From Chrysopilus asiliformis (Eukaryota; Arthropoda; Insecta; Diptera; Rhagionidae), in NCBI GenBank assembly GCA_964034945.1, contig OZ035962.1:87584650-87648649 (forward strand): a DNA stretch of 64,000 nt, in the 5' to 3' direction. Shown here one piece after another: positions 11,843 through 24,470 of this stretch. Each line of letters opens with the position of its first letter. Within the stretch, counting starts at the first letter, position 1. A program made the translations under genes and the position numbers. The notes below the pieces were generated by a model. That model was given only the letters and a program-made list of their open reading frames with translations. It was not told where the DNA came from and ran no database searches.

Positions 11843-12522
11843 CACTCAGAGAAAAAATTGGTCATATGGATAAAATCATTGTTAAATTAAGCAAATTTTT
11901 GTTAAAATCACTAAAAAATTGTCAATTGGAACAAATATTTTTGGATAGCAATCTTTGTTCAACAAAAAAATTGTTTTTCGACACATTCATTCCGGTTTTT
12001 GAAATAGCTGTATAAAAAAACTTGGTGTTTTAATGAAGGTGATGAAGAGTAGATTCAGAAAATATAATGAAGAGTAGATTCCAAAAGATAGCCCCCCCTC
12101 CCCCACTCTTCGATTGATTCCCCACGGAAAAAAGTGGAACTCACGAACAGAGGGTAATATATTAGCTGTCTGGACTTGGTGAGCCGGCGGGAGAAGTTTT
12201 GAAATCTACTCTTCATTACCTTTCATTTGAGGTACCACACACCTCCCTGCCCCCTCCAGAAAAAAGTTTTATACAAACTTTGTGGGGCTCTGGAGGCGGC
12301 AAGTGGCGAGCGACCGTTTAATTTTCGGATAGGGGTTACATGTTAAATCAATAAAACAATTGTGAAATTAACAATGCCTAATTTGTCAAAATGACAAAAA
12401 ATTGTTATATTAACAAATTTTTGTTTTTTAATCAATTCAATTCAACAAAAAACATTTGTTGAGATTCAACAAAACAAATTTTGTCAATAGAAACGCGATT
12501 TTTGTTATTATTTTTTCGAGTG
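11843..12522. mobile_element. TA-flanked inverted-repeat element, 680 bp
   Basis: The left end CACTCAGAGAAAAAAT and the inward right end CACTCGAAAAAATAAT are similar. TA is directly outside both ends (11841-11842 and 12523-12524). Both ends are rich in TTGTTAA/TTAACAA phrases. The ends resemble those of the 272-bp elements at 46.3 and 48.6 kb. No coding sequence. Confidence 0.55.
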
Positions 12523-13730
12523 TATTACTAACCTAATGCTGGATAGAGAAAAAATGAAGCAATTGTCGGTGAGATCGGACAAAATTACATGAAAAATCTA
12601 CGCGATAAACAAGGCAGAAAAAATTAGTTGAAAAAAAAAACGTTATCCCTAATGTTCATATGCACTCGGTTAGCTGCTGCATAATCACAACAAGTGCAAC
12701 TTGACTTGCTATCATTATCGAAATAAGGCAGCTGAAGTTAAGTGCATCTCCATTGGACTTTGACGGTCCATCCACATTATTGAAAGTAAGTAAGCATAGA
12801 TAGCGCTGTGGATGATTCTTATGTTGTATATACTTACCAACCGTCACGGATTCATAGATAAATGCATGATCTTAAATTTCTTTTGCTTTTAGTTGTTTCC
12901 AAGTTGCATTTATGGGCATCAATTACTTATTTTACTGGAATCGGAACTGGCCAGCACTGAGAGAGATGCGCATCTGATCGCAAAATCCAAGAGTTTTTCA
13001 TGTTTTCGATATCAAATTAGCGATTGAACGCTTTCCAGCAAATGGCAATATACAGTCGAACCTGGATAAGTGGGATCTCAAGAGCTCGTTGACATATGTC
13101 ATCTCTAGGTAAACAGACATCTAACCTAGGGAAACTTAGCCCGTACTAGCTAAATTAGTCCTGCAGCAGGCTTAAAATTTTTACTCCATTTCTTTCAGTA
13201 TGTAATAAAGTTCCAACCCTGGGTTCCCACTTATGTTTAGAAACGCTCGGGCCGAACAATCCATCCCAGTTATAGTGGTTTCCCATTCACGCTGGTCTTA
13301 CTTATCCACGTTCGAATGTATTTGCAAAATCGAAGAAGTATTGGCGCATCATCAAACCAGCGAACAACACTTTGAAGCACAATTGAAGCAAATTAGGCCG
13401 GGAAAATTCAAATTACAACTTTGTTGTTGTCGTTTGGTTTGAATGGTGCTATGTTACTGGAGAAAATTAACGGTGAGCAAAGTTTGGCGTAATTTACCGA
13501 AAAAATGGACTTCAATACCACCGTCTGAATTTTTATCATATCGGTTTATTTTGTGGCAAATTTCTTTAAAAACTGCTGGACCGATTTTAATGAAACTTTA
13601 CCGTTATATTCATGGTACCATGGGAAAAAACATACACTCTCAAAAAAGTTCCGGGACAAATTAACACTGCCTCCAAACATAGTCAAATACTTCGCACCGA
13701 TATTCAGAAATATCGGTTGTGATCAACACA
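12523..13730. other. No gene recognised
   Basis: Includes short frames such as the one at 13233-13442 with no recognisable domain, and a TTCCGGGACAAATTAA phrase near 13650 that recalls the start of the window. Confidence 0.4.
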
Positions 13731-13735
13731 AATAT

Positions 13736-14022
13736 CCTGGTCCGATTGAATTTTGATGTATGGCAGAGTTATGTAGAATCATATTCTAAATACTTTTTGT
13801 TTCGAACCGTTTTTGAGAAAATTTCAAAAATCCGTCCCATTTGTATTGGGAAAATAAAGAGTTCAATTTCAAAATCTGTCCAATTTGTATTCGGGAAAAA
13901 GAAAAGAGGTTTAACTTTTGGTAAAAGCCTGTTCTGCGCCGAATTTCAACTTTCTACCGCAATTGGCTGTCGAGATATCAAATTTGTTTGCTGGGTGGAT
14001 AGAGCTATGTTTATACTCTGTG
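13736..14022 (-). repeat. F5-related repeat fragment
   Basis: 'ggtccgattgaattttgatg' and 'tatgtagaatcatattctaa' are the reversed tail of the F5 family. It runs into a Helitron-type end at 14025. Confidence 0.6.
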
Positions 14023-14024
14023 CT

Positions 14025-14410
14025 AGCTTGCGTGCCTGTCGTTGCCGGATTAAACTTTTTTGCATAAGTTTTTATTTTGCACCAAAAATAACCTTAAGAC
14101 TTTGAAAAAAATATGCCTTCGGGACCTCCCATTTCGATCTTTGAAATTCTAACATCAGATTCGTGATTATCGTCCCGAAAAACCCCTAGTTTCAGTTTTT
14201 CAGAGAAAAATGGGAAAAAGGAATTTTGTATTGTCCTTACAGCACCTTCCGTTTAGAATTTTGGACTTCCAACACCAGATTTGTGATCAGCGACCCTGAA
14301 AAGCCCCTAAAGCCCGTTTTTCTGAGAAAAGAAAATGAGAAAAAGGATATTTGCGTTATTCTTACAGGACCTTCGGTTTCGAATTTTGTAAAACCGTTTC
14401 TTAGCAATCG
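14025..14410 (-). mobile_element. Helitron-like 3' end with diverged 122-bp monomers
   Basis: CTAGCTTGCGTGCCTGTCGT then TGCCGGATTAAA is, in reverse, the CTAG terminus with its subterminal hairpin-like GGCAACGAC block. It is followed by three or so diverged copies of the 122-bp monomer ('tccttacaggaccttcggtt', 'gatttgtgatcagcgaccc'). Confidence 0.6.
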
Positions 14411-14910
14411 CCGGACACAAACAAGAATTACACCAGGATGTTTGGTATGACAAAAGATTTTGATTTCCGCATGTGCGACCGTTTGTCTGGCTGTCCGTCC
14501 GGCCGTGAACCGCATATCTTTCGAAAGTATTGAGCTATAGGCTTGAATATTCGTATAGATGCGTTTATAGTAAACGGCAAGGCTAAGTTCTGGAACTAGC
14601 GGAATCAGACCATTCCTTCCCCCATACAAACGAAACAGTTCTCACAATTTTCTCGAAAACCGTTAGTCATATTCAAAAATTTGTTAAGGTAAATTGTGTT
14701 TTTAAATAACTCATTCATTTTACATAACTCATCCATACACCAAAATCCAATCGGACCACTGCTTCCCCCTTCTGCCAAACAATACTTTTTGCCTGTTTTC
14801 TCGAAAACTGTGCAAAGTATCGAAAAATTTATAAAGACGAAATGTTTTTAGAATATGATTTTGCATAGCCGTTCCATACATCAAAATCCAATCGGACTAA
14901 TCCATCCCCC
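14411..14910 (+). repeat. F5 repeat copy
   Basis: 'acaccaggatgtttggtatg', a short GTCY stretch at 14475-14510, then 'cgaaagtattgagctatagg' and the 'catacaccaaaatccaatcg' tail, which appears twice (14732-14760 and 14876-14905). Confidence 0.6.
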
Positions 14911-16750
14911 TCCCTCACGCAAATTGTTTTTTTTTTTCAAAAACATTTTGTCTGCCCTTCAGAGTATTTGAATTGTAGCTTATGTTTTTTTTTAAATAAT
15001 TCCAACTAGAAACAATTTAAACATAAATTTAATTGCCTTGTTTTATGTGCAATTTAACAGACCGTCATAAAAAAACTTAAAGAAAATTCTTCTATCTCAG
15101 ACAATGAACTACAATTTAGTTTTTTTTTACAATCGTTTATATTTGAGGTCAATTCCGTAGTTCACGCTGCGATTGTTTTGATTTTCCTTATCGAATTGCT
15201 AGCTCAACGGATGATGCCTTCTCGTCTAATTGCTCCCAATAATTTTAATTGCGAATTTTATTGTGATTGCAATTAATTTTAATTAAAAACTATCATCGCT
15301 TGTCGATAAATCGCGCATTCCGCTTTTGTAAAGAAATTGAAAAAACGTTTTTCCGATGGAAAATCGTCGAAAGACGTAAGAATGAAAATTTTTCAATCGA
15401 AAAGCGGGTTCAATTTAAAATCCACTTGACGGATAATTATATGATTTTTCCTTCAATGTATGTGTCGCCAAGTGAGTCATAATTTTCCAATTTCCCGCCC
15501 TGTTCCCCCTCCTATGAGTCCCTGCGACGCATTTAAACTTAAAACCATAATAAACTCATTTAATTTCAGCATGACGTCAAGGGTTTTAAAATTTTCATTA
15601 CAAAAACGTTTTACTAGAATAACAACGAGTTTTCCAGGGAAATTCACCGGAGAAATGGAATTTGTTCATTGCTTTGTTGAGGCCTTCAAGTCAGGGCTGA
15701 ATTGGGTGGTTGGTAGCTATCGGCGCCACATGCAATTCTATTAACGCCCCACTGAACAAAACGAGTGTAAATTGCATGCGTCGGAGCGGACAAAACAAGA
15801 ACAGAAAAAAAAACGCCGGGAAAACCTCTGGGAAAACTATCGTATGTGGAAACTTGGTGTGATATGAACTGAATTTAATGCAAATCAGATAAAGGGCTAA
15901 CCTCTATTGTGGGCAGGACGAGCAACAGTTTTAATCAAGTCAGAGGTGGTGTTGGGTGGAAGTTAGACGCGAAAGGGATTTTCCAGCCTCGGGGTTTTAG
16001 ATTTCAGGGGTGGGAAATCGTGTAGGGCTCACTAGTAGATGGAGGATAATCGCAATTAAGCTTAGAGCATTGCCATAAACAATGTAACTCGGCAGCTTCT
16101 GAAAGCCCAAAATGATTTATCGTTGCGGCAACGACAGGCGAATGTGGGTGTGTGTGTGTGTAAGAAGGAATTCTTTCCACAGGAACTCTCATCACGTTGG
16201 TAAAAGGCTTTTTCGGCTCGATGCACCCACTGATTATGAAGGTTTTACGAAGGTGGATGGAAAACATCCAGCTTTTCTTTTCCTTTCCCAACACAATTCT
16301 ATACACGACTATGAGAAAATTCTGTTGCTTTTTAACGCCGGAAACATCTCGGAGCCTCCAAACATGCCTAAATCTTAAAGACGACTCCATTGGGGTTGAA
16401 ATTGGAGGCGAGAAACCGACAGCGACGACGTCACAGAAAAACATTGACTTTTTCTGGGCTTTCCAAAGTGTTGTAGAAAATGGGCTTCGTGAAATAAACG
16501 TAGAATGTGTGTAATTAAACAAAGCTCTAATTACACAACCAAGAAAATTATGGCAGTATAGGCTTTTTAGATTTTTTCCTCAGTTGATGGATTTTTCACG
16601 GTTGGTTTTACTTTCTTATAAAAACCGTGATATCATTTGTAAGTGTTGTGTTGGTGGAAATTTCCGACATTTTTCTAGAGTTTTTTATTCCTCAAAAACG
16701 GTTCCTCTTTTCTCAAACCTGGTCGAAATTCAGTTTTGCTAACAACTTTC
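14911..16750. other. No gene recognised
   Basis: The longest frame, 16004-16522 on the minus strand (172 residues), has no recognisable domain and overlaps frames on the other strand. A short GT run lies at 16144-16162. Confidence 0.4.
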
Positions 16751-16751
16751 T

Positions 16752-17190
16752 TCTCCACTGCTGCACGGGTTTACGTGCATCGCAAAGCATTTGTAAGGTT
16801 TTGTTAGGATGACAAAAACTAGGCGCGATGAATAAAATATAACAATACTAGATCATATAGAAATCGGTTTATTCGTTATATTAGTACATTACAGGGTAAA
16901 GATGTAGTTTCCAATGTCGTGCGCCGGTCCGGTTCACTCCTGTAAATAAACAAAAACAACACGTAAGTCTATAAGACTTAGTGAGGGCTTACAGCTACCC
17001 GCCCTTTACCTCGGACAGACCAAAAATACGCGACGAACGTGACTTTACCTTTCGGACCCCAGCGAATCCCTAATTATTTATAATAATTACCCTAATCCGT
17101 AACAGTTTAGAGCCCATCAACAGCAAAGACTGTGGTTTTACGTGCATCGCAAATCATTTGTAAGGTTTAGAAGCCCATCAACAGCAAAAG
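16752..17190 (+). repeat. Short dispersed duplications
   Basis: A 62-base unit holding TTTACGTGCATCGCAAATCA and GCCCATCAACAGCAAA is partly repeated at 17105-17190. Its TTTACGTGCATCGCAAAGCA part also occurs at 16770. Confidence 0.6.
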
Positions 17191-17284
17191 TAGCGATAAA
17201 ATCATACGAGGATGTGCATAAAAAAATACGTGATTCTAATTTTCGAGATTTTTTTCAGAAAATCTTTAAACAGAACTCAAGTAA

Positions 17285-18310
17285 CCAAAAATACCGGTTA
17301 CGCGACGGTCACTGATGAACATAGCGGCTGAAAGCATCAACTTTTTTTCCTTCTGTTTGTAAAGCGGGGGCTTTGAGGTAACTGTAAGGGCAACCGTGTC
17401 GACCCTGTTCCCTTTATACGCTTCTTCAAAGTGAAAATTGACATTCAGGCTCCACAGCTAATCATTGTATCGAACCGACAACCGTCAAATGCCGCTCTAT
17501 CGCTGCAGGATTCTCATGAAGCGAATATTGACCCAAAGACGAACCGTGAATCACCCATTTCCCCATTAACACTCTAACTGCCACGACAGTTTTAAGCCTT
17601 TTTCGAATATTTAGTTGTCAGTCAAAAAGCAGAGAAAAAAGAATCTAGAGAATAAACTCTTAGAACAAATTTTTAGAGAAAACTTTTCCACCGTGAGAGG
17701 AAGCAAGAGGATCCGATGTAACACGCAAAAAAATTATCCATTCGATTCCTCCATCTCATTGAATAGATACGACGAAAATGATTCTCTTTGCTTCGTGCTC
17801 CCTAGTCTAAAAGTATTTAACTTTTAGGCCGTAGCTAGTAAATGATAGGTACCTTTTCCCCCCCTTCGACGGGGAAATTTGTCGAAAATTTGTTCGGCAG
17901 AGTTTTTTCTATGTTTCCTTATTCTATGCAAAAAGGCACTAAGAGAAATGAAAATTGAAACAAAATTATACCTAAATGTTATTTTATTACCATAAAATGT
18001 GTGCAACTACAAAAAATCGTTGCGGCTGCAGCGAACACTTTAATAATTTTCATTGTGGCCGTTGTGTACAATTAGGTGTCAGGTCTTTTTGATTGACGTG
18101 GCAGTTAGAGTGTTAAAGCAATTGTGGTTTTGCAGACGCATTATTAATCAGTGTGTCGTTCTCGTCACTTCTTACGCTTCTTGTAAGTGAATTATAGATC
18201 TAAATCTTTAGACCCGATTACGTAAATTGCTGCATTTTTAAATCGCAAAGAACAAATCTCATGCGCCCGTGCTTTTCGGTGTTTTTTGGGATGTTCTCAA
18301 CAAACCTGCC
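17285..18310 (+). repeat. F6 repeat copy interrupted by a TTAA element
   Basis: 17285-17569 and 18113-18310 together match the reverse strand of 49790-50275, including 'gggcaaccgtgtcgaccctg', 'cattcaggctccacagctaa', 'caaagacgaaccgtgaatca' and 'attattaatcagtgtgtcgt'. The other copy lacks the 17570-18112 insert. Confidence 0.85.
17570..18112. mobile_element. piggyBac-like non-autonomous element, 543 bp
   Basis: Perfect 16-base inverted ends CACTCTAACTGCCACG, with TTAA directly outside both (17566-17569 and 18113-18116). The uninterrupted F6 copy near 49.99 kb has a single CTAA-type site in this place. TTAA duplication is the mark of the piggyBac superfamily. An open frame at 17615-17827 (non-ATG start, basic N-terminus) has no recognised domain. 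Confidence 0.85.
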
Positions 18311-19250
18311 TAGAGCCAATATTTGCTTGGTTCGATTGAAATAAATTTTTAAATACTTAATAATTTCAAGTTTTTTCAATTTTTGAAAAAAAAGAAGACA
18401 AATTTTCGAAAAGAGAACAAAATATAAATTTTTTTTCGGTCAAAAAAGAGGACATGTCCTACAAAAAGAGAACATTTGGGAACCCTACTCGCAACCAGCC
18501 TGTTTTTCTAAATTTTCTCGAAAACAGTTGATTGTTTCTACAACCTTACAAATCCTAAAACATTTTCGATTCTGCAATCATGCACGTAGGTAATCCCCTG
18601 TCACTTTTCTTGCATGCTTTACGTATTTTCCGAAAAAAAATCTGAACCGAAAAAAAATCAGTTGCTTGGGTATAAAAAACTCATATGATGACCACATAGA
18701 ATTTTTTTTCAACTTTCAATTTGAGTTCTCTTGTATTTTTTTTTCATTGCATATTTATGCGACATATTCCGGTAATTTAGATTCATTAGTGCTGTTAAAC
18801 ATAAGGCATTTCTTATAACTAATAGGCTTTTTAGTCCATAAATCGCAATGACGTTATATTCTTTGTATCCAAATTCAAACCCATATCGTATTAATTGTTG
18901 TGGGTTTTCTGATGTGTAACACTTTTGGAATTCGCTTAAACCACGTTCTAACTGATATGATATTAAATATTAATCAGAATTTAATGCAATTCTAGCAATT
19001 TTATTTAAATATTTTATAATGTTGACACTCAGGAATTTTTTGATAGCTAAAAAGTATCAGAATTTGTATTAATCTAATCAATTGCTATGGAAATTTAAAC
19101 GTTTTGTCAACAATTGTTTGATTAAAGATGAACAATTTTTCTGCATAAACTCTGTGGTGCTTTTTAAATTCCTTCCGATATAATTTTCTAGTTTTCCTAG
19201 TAAAAATATTTGTGATATGGAAAGAAGTTCCAAATTATGACGCATTTTAA
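18311..19250. other. No gene recognised
   Basis: AT-rich DNA without identifiable genes or repeats. Confidence 0.4.
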
Positions 19251-19255
19251 CAACA

Positions 19256-19720
19256 TTTTTACAATTTTTTACTTTGTTTCACTTTTTAGTTTGTTTTTTA
19301 GTTTGGGTCAAATCGTGTAATCTAATTTTGAAACACTTCCTCTCATCCGATTGCCACACAAGTAACTCCGGTGCTAATGCAATACGAGAAAAAAACAAAA
19401 TGGCGGCTGACAGACGTTCAAATTGAAGAAACGAGTACTCATCGAGTGAAGTCTTAAAAGAAAGATATTTGAAAAACAACTCAAGGAAACACAAAATGGC
19501 GACTGAAAAGGATGAAATATAAACATGATTTTTGTTAAACAAGGTTTAAAGCAGTGATGTCCAGCTTATGTGTGTTGAATTACCACCACGCGGATCTTCT
19601 TGGTATCTTATAGCACACAAAAACAAAATTGAAATAGTGGTGCACTCACTTTCTCAGCGGAAGTCCGAAGTCATATGAAAACAGTGGAGTACAAAATTTA
19701 GATTTCAAACACACTTTCGA
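19256..19720 (+). repeat. Dispersed repeat shared with 58270-58450
   Basis: GTCATATGAAAACAGTGGAG and the following TACAAAAT (about 19670-19698) occur in reverse near 58305-58330. 'aaaatggcggctgacagacg' (19399) matches 'aaaatggcggacgacagacg' near 58404. The boundaries are unclear. Confidence 0.45.
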
Positions 19721-20585
19721 AATTTTAAAATATCAAATGCTAGAATAACGATCCGTCATTAGAGAATGTTTTATACGTTCTAAAAATCCAGAAATTTATT
19801 TTTTAACAGCTTTGGAAAAAAATACGTTTTCCTTACAGGATCTTCAGATAGAAATTTGAAAATGTTGACACTAGAATCGAGATTTAGCGAACTGAAAATC
19901 CTTTAACGACAATTTTGCTGAGAACAATCTGAAGAAGGATCATTCAAATCGGTTTCGCAGAACTCCATAACTAAGAATGTGTGAAAATTCTTATTTTTTT
20001 AAGATGCAAATAGAAAAATTCACAAACCGCATGTGATCATCAACACTTTGATTTTCACTGCATCTCTTCCTCCTTTTATGCTTAAAATCTCTTTTGTTAT
20101 TTTCATATCCAAATTCATAAACAGCAAACGTGAGTTCTTAAGTAAGAATTAATCAATTTTGCTTAAATAATTTTCCAATTTCTATTACAGAATTTTCCCG
20201 GCAAGTCCGCACGCTGTGAGAATTCGTTTGATTAAATCGATAATAAATTTCAACATAAAATCAAATTTATTTTGTATAAAAGCTTAGATATTTTAATAAA
20301 GTTATTTAGAAACACGAAAACATTTTGATGAATTTAATTTTTTGAGGAGCGTCATAACCACGTGCCGTTATTGCCTTTGAAATGAAAATTCGTAATTAAT
20401 ATTGGAAGAATTTATATTTTTACGTGAGAAGGGAATTTCAGTTTGAAACTACTATAAAAAAATTTATTCCAAATAATCCTCTGATCGTGGTTTCTTTAAC
20501 TTAACATTATATAAGATTTTTTGTTCTCCGCTTACGCACCTACAGTCTTATATAAATTGCGAGCCATGTGTGAATTATTTAAATA

Positions 20586-20960
20586 CTAGCTTGCTTACCC
20601 GTCGTTGCCGGGTTAAGTTTTTCCAAATTTTTATTCTTTTGCTGATGCTCTATGTCGGAGCTAAATTTTAGGCCAATCGGCTCGGTAGTTTCCCCGCGAA
20701 AGGGTAACATAGAGGAAGAGCTAAGTTTCGAGATCACTTTACCCCCTCCCCTTACTCCCCCCACCCCTCGCGCTACTTTTCCGTATGCCTATGTTGGAAC
20801 CAGAACTCCAAAATTAATTTGCATAGGAGAGGGGGGGGGAGGAGTGGTCCTATTGGATTTTGATGTATGGACCAGTTATGTATAATCATATTTTAAACAC
20901 ATTTCGTCTTTATACATTTTTCGATACGATGTCCAGTTTTCGAAAAAACAGGAAGAAAGT
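20586..20960 (-). mobile_element. Helitron-like 3' end joined to an F5 tail
   Basis: ACTAGCTTGCTTACCCGTCG then TTGCCGGGTTAA is the reversed terminus, followed by 'ggccaatcggctcggtagtt', 'ccctccccttactcccccca' and 'gcctatgttggaaccagaac'. At about 20840 it changes to the F5 tail 'ttggattttgatgtatggac'. Confidence 0.65.
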
Positions 20961-22265
20961 ATTCCATTATCCACTAAGCCACGGTGCCACTGTTTTTGAA
21001 TCTCCCGCTCAAAATTTGCTCCACAAATTTGAAATTACTGTGGCGTTTCAGTTTCGACAAATACACAAATCGAGTTTTAGGAAAAAATTTATGCATAATA
21101 AATATATTTTGGCAAATAAACGACTAAAATTGTAATCTCCATGAAGAAAGTGTTTATAGTCGATGGTACATTGCCAAGTTTACACGATAGAATCATCCGA
21201 TGGCAAACTTCCAATTCTTCTGCTTCGCAAAAGTTCATTTTTCTTGAATAATTTCCAACTGATTAAAAAGCAAACATTGCTTCGAATTTTCCCCTCTACC
21301 CCACATTGCGCTTTCCATTACCCCACATTCTGCTTTCCATTACAAATTTCTTAGAGAAAATATAATTATTTAATAGCATTCCATCAGAATTTCCCGCTTT
21401 AGCCACCCAAAATTTTTCCCAGATTGCCAAAAAAAAACATCATTATTGGATGACCTGCACTAGAATTCGCATGTAGATCTTGCATGCCTACATAAAAATG
21501 CACTGAGTTTTCATTTTTTCTTTGGCATATCTGCCGTTTCGGTTTTTGGCATCGGAAATTTATTCTGGCATTGGACTTGAAATTTAAATTTCACTGTCAA
21601 CCGAAAAAAATGAAAGCATAAAAATCAGAATGGCTGCAGCTCTTCTCTTGGGGCTCGATGCGGTTCGGCTCAAGTAAAATTGAATTAATAACTCGCAGCT
21701 CTTTTAAATGAATTTTCAGCACAATTGCATACGATTCGCATAGTTCAAAAGATGTGGGTAAGATGGAAAGTTCCTCGGCTGGCCAGACCAGATTTGTGAC
21801 AACTTTTTGTTCTTTCTCCAGTAGCCAACGTTTCAGTTCAATCGGGCGAGTGGTTTTCGAATTCGAAATTCTAATCAATCGATGAGTGGTTTTTAAGCTA
21901 GCATTCCAGTTGAGTTAAACGAGTGATTTCTGATTTAAAGTTTTTGCTAGTAAAAAAATTCCGGCTTGTTTCTACCTTTCTAAAATATAAGAAAGATATT
22001 AAAATAACTTCAAAAACTGAAATCATAACGGAACCCCGCACGCCCCCGGGACATATATCCATCGGCTCAGTCCGATAAGTCCGCAACATGTCTGTATGTG
22101 TGTGCGTGTTGGTGCGTATTTAACGAAAATTGTAAGCTTTTTCGATTTTAACGCGGTTTTTCGCATTCGAAAGGTATTATCGTCCCATAGAACCCTCAGA
22201 ATTTTGGAAAAAATGAACCGTTTCCGAGATAATCGTATTTTTTTCCATTTGTATAACAGAAATTT
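20961..22265. other. No gene recognised
   Basis: Short frames only. No identifiable domain on either strand. Confidence 0.4.
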
Positions 22266-22540
22266 AGCGGGGGGTGCGTAAGGAGTGGTCTGATTGAATT
22301 TTGATATATGGTATAGTTATGTAAAATCATTTTCTAAACACTTTTTGTTAAAATAAATTTTTCGAAATGAGCCATTTTCGAGAAAATTGCAAAACTCGTT
22401 TTCATTTGTGTGGTAGAGAGGAGAAGATGAGGTTTAATTTTTATCATTTTCAGAATAGGTTTAGCTGTTGATAACACACTGTTCTATGTCAAATATCAGC
22501 TTTCTACTTCAATCAGTTCTCGAGTTCTCAAATGTTTTTG
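22266..22540 (-). repeat. F5-related repeat fragment
   Basis: 'ggtctgattgaattttgata' and 'tatgtaaaatcattttctaa', then 'aatatcagctttctacttca', as at 13.74-13.98 kb. Confidence 0.55.
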
Positions 22541-23940
22541 TATTTATATTAACTTTCAAGATCATCCCCACTTAGATTCATTATATGAGGTTTGATTATG
22601 TAAGAAAGGTTTCATCTCACCGTTAGGTGAATTTGACCAAGATTTTTCACTTAATTTTTCTTCATTTATTAGACCTGAAACTTTTCACGCTATCCTCCCA
22701 TATATCCCTGTGTATTTTGCATGATGTTCAAATTAAATAAATACCCAGCAATGTTAGTTTTCGGTGCATTTTTCCATCCATTTTCAAGTGCATTTGCAGT
22801 GCAACTGTGCGAAACCAACCGACCGACGGGTTGCATTTAAAGGTTTTTAGTATTCAAATAGAGTCTGGTGTGGTCTGGTTGGATTTTTGATTCAATCTGC
22901 TGGTTATTAAGTACTTTTTCCGTCCCGTTGCCCTTCATATGTTTCAACGTTAACCTCGCCCGGCTACAAATTTCATTTAAGTCTCGTTTGATTACTCACT
23001 TTAAAATCGATTTAGAGACCGTAGACGGGCAAATAATGCAGCCCAGTGAATGACTAACTTGTAGTCATGAATTCCGTTCTGTTCCCGACCAGAAACCGGC
23101 GGTTACAAAAAAAAGGGTTCAAAATCAGAACCGGAATGTGCATGGAAACATGAAGCTCCACCGCGTGTGATAGCCATGGGCAGCTCGGCGTTATTTGTCG
23201 CTGCAATTGTGTTGCTTTTTTGGGGGTGGAAGTTGGGTTGGTTTCCAGACCCAGACTATGGCATTTTATCATACAAAATTTATAACCCCCGCCCTGCTTA
23301 TGTTCTGAAATTACCGTAAGGGGTTCGGTTGTAAATTTCGCCAGCATTTTCATAAAAATCCTGTGGAAATTGTAAGTACGTCATATGGAAATTGTGGTGG
23401 GCGTCTGACACGTTTCCACCATCGAATCGCGTCGCATCGTCCTTTTGTCAATCTATCGCTGCTCCTGTGCTGTTTCTGACGTCATTAAAATTGAAACTAA
23501 ATGAGGAAATGCAAGTTCATAAAACTTGAATTCAATTACGTTTGATTTCGTTTCTTTGCCGCACAACAACTTTTGAATCCTTGCTGGATTTTCAGCTAAG
23601 GATGGATGGTGGTTGTCCCAGCGTAACTCATTTAGTACTATCGCAGTTGAAGCAAAAGTGCTCTTAAATGAGTCAAGGATCAGTGCCACTTAAAGTCTTA
23701 TGATATCGCCGTAGCCTTTGAGGATTGTCTGGATTGCTTGTAGTTTCAACTGCGAAACTTTAAACTGAAATGAAGTTTAATCAAGAAAAATTGTCTCAAG
23801 GATTTTTGGTTTATTTTTTCAAGCTTTTAATGCTTTTGACTTGAGTTGATGCGAGGATATTTGTTTGATTAATGTTTATTGTTGGAAATGTATATTTTCA
23901 TAAAATACGGGAAAAAAAACAAACACGAAGTTAGTTTGAG
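22541..23940. other. No gene recognised
   Basis: Somewhat higher GC than its surroundings around 23050-23450, but no recognisable exon. Confidence 0.4.
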
Positions 23941-23944
23941 AAAA

Positions 23945-24048
23945 CGTTAAAAATATCGGATGTGAACAGTACATGACTTTCTTATACAAAATCTAGATTT
24001 TTGTGCAAGTTACACCATAACCCGTCAAATAAAATATTGGTTTATATA
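23945..24048 (-). repeat. F1 end block
   Basis: 'gatgtgaacagtacatgact' and 'ttcttatacaaaatctagat' match the F1 3' block at 545-600 and 30890-30920. A Helitron end follows at 24053. Confidence 0.6.
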
Positions 24049-24052
24049 AAAA

Positions 24053-24470
24053 CTAGCTTGCATACCCGTCGTTGCCGAGTTGAAGTTTTTTGCCCAAGTC
24101 TTTTTTTGCACCAAAAAACAAAGAAATAACTTAAAAAAAGAAAAATCATTATACCTTCAGGACTTCCCGTTCCGAATTGTGGAAATTTCATGATCAGCGT
24201 TTCCGAAAGCCAGTTTTTCCGAGAAAATTGGGAAAAAATATATTTACGTTATCCTTACAGGACTTCCCGTTTATAGTTGTAAAATTCTAACACCAGGTTC
24301 GTCAACAGCAACCCCGAAAACCCCCCAAAGTTAGTTTTTCCGAGATAAAATTGAAAAGTGGATATTTGCATTATCCCTACAGGACCTTTCGTTTCGAATT
24401 TTGAAATTCTAACACCAGATTCCTGATCACCGACCCCGAAAACCGCCAAATGACATTTCTCAGTCTCCTA
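24053..24470 (-). mobile_element. Helitron-like 3' end with three 122-bp monomers
   Basis: CTAGCTTGCATACCCGTCGT and TGCCGAGTTGAA form the terminus. Then come monomers with 'atccttacaggacttcccgt', 'attctaacaccaggttcgtc' and 'cgaaaaccccccaaagttag'. A stray monomer fragment also lies at 24830-24870. The orientation is opposite to the 53-55 kb array. Confidence 0.65.

Noticed and set aside
16004..16522. 172-codon minus-strand frame
   Set aside because: No recognisable domain, no support from splice sites or neighbours, and overlapping frames on the plus strand.
16840..17110. Possible LTR boundary or small RNA gene near the GC-richer stretch
   Set aside because: No paired LTR, primer-binding site or polypurine tract could be identified, and no RNA fold was recognised.
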